From NCBI GenBank assembly GCA_041572755.1, contig JBFFRY010000051.1, positions 1 through 8,450 on the forward strand: 8,450 nt of DNA. The letters are read 5' to 3'. Numbering within the stretch: the first letter of the stretch is position 1; each line of letters opens with the position of its first letter. Under the pieces are notes generated by a model that saw only the letters and a program-made list of their open reading frames with translations, did no database searches and was not told the origin of the DNA. Of this stretch, positions 6,384 to 8,450 are shown in pieces. This DNA comes from JBFELU01 sp041572755. GTDB lineage: Bacteria; Actinomycetota; Acidimicrobiia; Spongiisociales; UBA11373. Both the position numbers and the translations under genes were made by a program.

Positions 6384-7744
6384 GCTGTTTCCTCCGCGGG
6401 CCCGTCCCCGCTCGGCTCGGCCTGGCCCTCGTCGGGTCCGGGCATTTCGATCTGGTTGCCGTCGGCGTCGACCGGCACCGAGAGCTCGATGATCCGATCC
6501 ATTGCCTTCTGGCGCAGGATATCACCGGTCAGTGTCTCTTCCTGCCCACCCTCCTCGACGGCCCTGCGGTACTCCTCCGGTGTCGTCTGGGCGGCGGCCG
6601 CCAGAGCATCGATGGTCCGGGCCAGGTCGGCCTCGTCGACCTCGATTTCCTCCTTGCGGGCGGTCGCTTCGAGAAGGATCCGGGTACGCAGATTGGCGTC
6701 GCCTTGACGGCGCAGGTCGTCGATGAAGGCCTGGCGGTCCTGACCGGTCAGCTCGAAGTACTGCTCGAGGGTGATCCCGTCGGATTCCAGACGGTGGGCG
6801 AAACGGTGGAACACCGCATCCATCTCGGCGTCCACCAGGGCGTCGGGCAACTCGACGTCGAAATCCTCCAGCAGCTCCACGAGCAGCTTGTCGTGAAGCT
6901 GGGATCGGGCCAATCGGTCCTGGAGCTGTTCCAGGTCGACCCGCAACTGCTCCCGCATCTCGGCAACCGTGTCGAACTCGGAGACATCACCGACCCACTC
7001 GTCGGTGAGCTCAGGCAGCCGCTTCGCCTTGACCTGCTTGACGAGGACCCGGCCGGTGACCTCGCGATCGCCCTCGTCGCCGAAACCGGGGGGCAAGACG
7101 GTCGGGAACTCATCGATCGTGCCGGCTCGAGCGCCCCGGAGCGGCCCATCCAGGCCATCCAGGAAGGCACCGGACCCGACCTCGTACAGCAGGTCCTTCG
7201 CCGCGGCGCTCTCGACATCGACACCATTGCGGCTGGCGGTCACGTCGATCATCACGTAGTCGCCGTCGAAGGCCTCCCGATCGACGTCCTCCAGTTCGGC
7301 GAACTGGTCCCTGATTCGATCGATGCGCTCGTCGAGATCCTCGTCGGAGATCTCGGGACGGGAGATCTCGATCCGCCTCCCGGCGTAATCGGGAATCTCA
7401 TCGATCTCGGGCCACATCGTGACCCGGACATCGACCTCGACACCGTCGTCGACGTCGCGCATCTCGTCGATCCTGGGGGCGACCGCCGGCCGCAGATCGG
7501 CCTCCCCGATCGCCTCCGCGACCACGCCCGGAAGGGCCTGCTCAACCGCCTCGCGGCGCAGCGTCTCGGCACCGACCACCGACTCGACCACCTGACGCGG
7601 CGCCTTGCCGGGGCGGAAGCCCTTCACCTTGATCTCGCCGGCCAGCTTGCGGGCCGCCTTCGACTCCGCCGCGGCCAGCGCATCCCCGGCAACCGTCACG
7701 GTGAGGACCCGTTCGAAGGGTCCTTCCTCACGCACCTCGGCCAC
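6380..7744 (-). CDS. tig: trigger factor, ribosome-associated chaperone
   Basis: Trigger factor docks at the ribosomal exit tunnel and shields nascent chains. In the 454-residue protein the N-terminal domain carries the ribosome-binding signature GFRPGKAP at 42-49. A FKBP-type prolyl isomerase domain follows (about 150-240, with DGDYVMIDV and GSGAFLDGLDGPLRG). A long helical chaperone domain runs to about 430 and ends in an acidic tail (PDEGQAEPSGDGPAEETA), common in actinobacterial forms. Length is within the family range. The GTG at 7744 has a strong AGGAGG (7752-7757) seven bases upstream and matches the family start. The ribosome-binding site is part of a possible hairpin switch. tig heads the tig-clpP-clpX operon and sits only 50 bases after tRNA-His, with no clear promoter between, so read-through from the tRNA cluster is plausible. 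Confidence 0.97.
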   Translation of the reverse strand: MAEVREEGPFERVLTVTVAGDALAAAESKAARKLAGEIKVKGFRPGKAPRQVVESVVGAETLRREAVEQALPGVVAEAIGEADLRPAVAPRIDEMRDVDDGVEVDVRVTMWPEIDEIPDYAGRRIEISRPEISDEDLDERIDRIRDQFAELEDVDREAFDGDYVMIDVTASRNGVDVESAAAKDLLYEVGSGAFLDGLDGPLRGARAGTIDEFPTVLPPGFGDEGDREVTGRVLVKQVKAKRLPELTDEWVGDVSEFDTVAEMREQLRVDLEQLQDRLARSQLHDKLLVELLEDFDVELPDALVDAEMDAVFHRFAHRLESDGITLEQYFELTGQDRQAFIDDLRRQGDANLRTRILLEATARKEEIEVDEADLARTIDALAAAAQTTPEEYRRAVEEGGQEETLTGDILRQKAMDRIIELSVPVDADGNQIEMPGPDEGQAEPSGDGPAEETA

Positions 7745-7752
7745 GTTCGTTC

Positions 7753-7790
7753 CTCCTCATGCATGCGAGGAGACGGCCCGCAGCCGTCTC
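7753..7790 (-). promoter_or_regulatory. tig leader: mutually exclusive hairpins covering the ribosome-binding site
   Basis: On the minus strand GAGACGGC (7790-7783) and GCCGTCTC (7777-7770) form a perfect 8-bp stem with a 5-base loop right after tRNA-His. Downstream, CTCCTC (7772-7767) can pair with GAGGAG (7758-7753), which is the core of the tig Shine-Dalgarno sequence. The two stems share 7770-7772 and cannot both form completely. The first leaves the ribosome-binding site free; the second hides it. The complementarity is exact; a regulatory role is inferred. The first hairpin may also be the processing or termination structure of the tRNA transcript. Confidence 0.4.
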
Positions 7791-7794
7791 GTAG

Positions 7795-7869
7795 GGTGAC
7801 CGAGGGGACTCGAACCCCCGACCTCCAGGGCCACAACCTGGCGCTCTAACCACCTGAGCTACGGTCACC
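7795..7869 (-). tRNA. tRNA-His(GTG)
   Basis: Cloverleaf with acceptor arms 7868-7862 and 7802-7796. The anticodon stem CCAGG/CCTGG encloses TTGTGGC, giving anticodon GTG, and the T-arm contains GGTTCGAGTCC. The extra G(-1) at 7869 facing a C73 discriminator at 7795 is the histidine identity element. CCA is not encoded. It is last of four tRNAs in the minus-strand cluster, 50 bases before tig. Confidence 0.97.
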
Positions 7870-7881
7870 AAGACCCACCGG

Positions 7882-7954
7882 TGCCCCCGGGAGGATTCGA
7901 ACCCCCGACCAAGAGCTTAGAAGGCTCCTGCTCTGTCCACTGAGCTACGGGGGC
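7882..7954 (-). tRNA. tRNA-Arg(TCT)
   Basis: Acceptor GCCCCCG/CGGGGGC with discriminator A. The anticodon loop CTTCTAA, in stem GGAGC/GCTCT (one G-U pair), gives TCT, which reads AGA and AGG. The T-arm GGTTCGAATCC is canonical. CCA is not encoded (CCG follows). Twelve bases separate it from tRNA-His. Confidence 0.97.
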
Positions 7955-7978
7955 GCGCCACCGCGCACCGGACGATCG

Positions 7979-8049
7979 AGCGGGTGAAGGGAATCGAACC
8001 CTCGTAGCCAGCTTGGAAGGCTGGAGCTCTACCACTGAGCTACACCCGC
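7979..8049 (-). tRNA. tRNA-Gly(TCC)
   Basis: Acceptor GCGGGTG/CACCCGC with discriminator U, usual for bacterial tRNA-Gly. The anticodon stem CCAGC/GCTGG encloses CTTCCAA, giving TCC, which reads GGA and GGG. The D-loop is short and the T-arm is GGGTTCGATTCCC. CCA is not encoded. Confidence 0.97.
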
Positions 8050-8073
8050 GCGGGCCAGAGCATAGTTGCCCGG

Positions 8074-8147
8074 TCGGGCTGGCCGGATTTGAACCGGCGA
8101 CCCCCTGCTCCCAAAGCAGGTGCGCTACCAAGCTGCGCCACAGCCCG
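8074..8147 (-). tRNA. tRNA-Pro(TGG)
   Basis: Acceptor CGGGCTG/CAGCCCG with the C1-G72 pair and A73 typical of bacterial tRNA-Pro. The anticodon stem CCTGC/GCAGG encloses TTTGGGA, giving TGG, and the T-arm is GCCGGTTCAAATCCGGC. CCA is not encoded. It is first in the minus-strand tRNA cluster, so the cluster promoter should lie in 8148-8200. CACAAT (8152-8157) is the best -10-like hexamer seen there, and it is weak. Confidence 0.97.
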
Positions 8148-8165
8148 CTCGATCATTGTGCCACT

Positions 8166-8179
8166 GATCGGCACCGATC
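8166..8179. repeat. dyad GATCGG-CA-CCGATC between divergent tRNAs
   Basis: Perfect 6-bp arms around a 2-base centre, in the 74-base gap between tRNA-Pro (leftward) and tRNA-Lys (rightward). Its position would suit a shared operator for both tRNA promoters, but a short GC-rich dyad can arise by chance. Confidence 0.35.
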
Positions 8180-8209
8180 CGCCCAACCTGAGAAGGAATG
8201 CGCCGTTGC

Positions 8210-8215
8210 TACAGT
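8210..8215 (+). promoter_or_regulatory. extended -10 promoter of tRNA-Lys
   Basis: TACAGT fits TANNNT and is preceded directly by TGC, an extended -10 (TGN) element. Its last base is seven bases before the tRNA 5' end at 8222, so transcription would begin at or next to the mature 5' end. No good -35 hexamer is seen 16-18 bases upstream, which is tolerable with an extended -10. Confidence 0.5.
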
Positions 8216-8221
8216 GTCTCC

Positions 8222-8295
8222 GGGTCGCTAGCTCAACCTGGCAGAGCAACGGACTCTTAATCCGCAGGTTCGGGGTTCGAATCCCCGGCGACCCA
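8222..8295 (+). tRNA. tRNA-Lys(CTT)
   Basis: Acceptor GGGTCGC/GCGACCC with discriminator A. The anticodon stem CGGA/TCCG encloses CTCTTAA, giving CTT, which reads AAG. The T-arm is CGGGGTTCGAATCCCCG. CCA is not encoded. It is the only plus-strand gene in the window, transcribed away from the other tRNAs. Confidence 0.97.
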
Positions 8296-8297
8296 CT

Positions 8298-8358
8298 GTC
8301 ACATGCCCGGGCCGACTTCGGCCTCCGGCCGAACAGACGCCGGTCGGCCCTCCTCCCC
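8298..8358. repeat. 92-bp-period repeat, copy A, with nested inverted repeats
   Basis: This 61-bp block recurs at 8390-8450 with two mismatches (8304 T/C, 8331 G/C). It begins two bases after tRNA-Lys. Inside, GGGCCGAC (8309-8316) pairs with GTCGGCCC (8343-8350), and TTCGGCC (8317-8323) pairs with GGCCGAA (8327-8333) around TCC. Together they make a nearly continuous 15-bp stem with a 9-base bulge. No T-run follows, so it is not a standard terminator. The intervening 31 bp (8359-8389) is C-rich. No gene is seen from 8296 to the right edge. Confidence 0.8.
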
Positions 8359-8389
8359 CAGGCGGGGACCCCCAGCCCCACCAGCGGCC

Positions 8390-8450
8390 GTCACACGCCC
8401 GGGCCGACTTCGGCCTCCGGCCCAACAGACGCCGGTCGGCCCTCCTCCCC
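8390..8450. repeat. 92-bp-period repeat, copy B (cut by window edge)
   Basis: Second copy of the block at 8298, offset by 92 bp. C at 8423, where copy A has G, breaks one pair of the inner hairpin, while the outer GGGCCGAC/GTCGGCCC arms are unchanged. The sequence ends at the window edge, so whether the array continues is unknown. Confidence 0.8.

Noticed and set aside
6359..7849. Plus-strand open frame opposite tig, running into tRNA-His
   Set aside because: Antisense shadow of trigger factor; its end is translated tRNA (GTRTPDLQGHN-type peptide).
7865..8425. Minus-strand small open frames with peptides such as GIRTPNLR and GFEPRTC
   Set aside because: These are classic spurious proteins made by translating tRNA T-arms and anticodon arms; all the sequence is explained by the tRNAs and the 92-bp repeat.
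8298..8450. CRISPR array or phage attachment site next to tRNA-Lys
   Set aside because: The 61-bp repeats with a 31-bp gap do not fit CRISPR geometry, and no duplicated tRNA 3' end or integrase is present.

Overview
The window is a GC-rich, tightly packed housekeeping segment. It reads almost entirely leftward (minus strand). The order tRNA-Pro, tRNA-Gly, tRNA-Arg, tRNA-His, tig, clpP, clpX, valS, folC, ndk, together with GTG start codons, strong GC bias and tRNAs without encoded CCA, points to a high-GC actinobacterium. It may be a deep-branching, Acidimicrobiia-like lineage, but that is inference: no rRNA or other phylogenetic marker was compared.

Layout from right to left, in the direction of transcription. 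At 8298-8450 there is a GC-rich repeat of 92-bp period with nested inverted repeats, just beyond a plus-strand tRNA-Lys(CTT). At 8148-8221 a divergent intergenic region separates tRNA-Lys from four minus-strand tRNAs: Pro(TGG), Gly(TCC), Arg(TCT) and His(GTG). Fifty bases after tRNA-His comes tig (trigger factor). It overlaps clpP by four bases (ATGA), and clpX follows 12 bases later. This is the classic protein-quality-control operon: a ribosome-bound chaperone, then the peptidase and unfoldase of ClpXP. A 256-base intergenic region (4226-4481) is rich in dyads, holds a terminator-like hairpin and ends in a TACAAT box. It leads into valS (valyl-tRNA synthetase), then folC (folylpolyglutamate synthase), then the first 95 codons of ndk (nucleoside diphosphate kinase), which runs off the left edge.

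No mobile element, phage gene, CRISPR array, defence gene or obviously new system is visible; the protein-coding content is ordinary. The points worth a second look are non-coding or at gene junctions: folC has no ATG, GTG or TTG start near its homologous N-terminus, directly at a G-run by the valS stop; the tig ribosome-binding site lies in one of two mutually exclusive hairpins; the clpX-valS gap can form competing structures; and there is an unexplained 92-bp-period repeat at the right edge.
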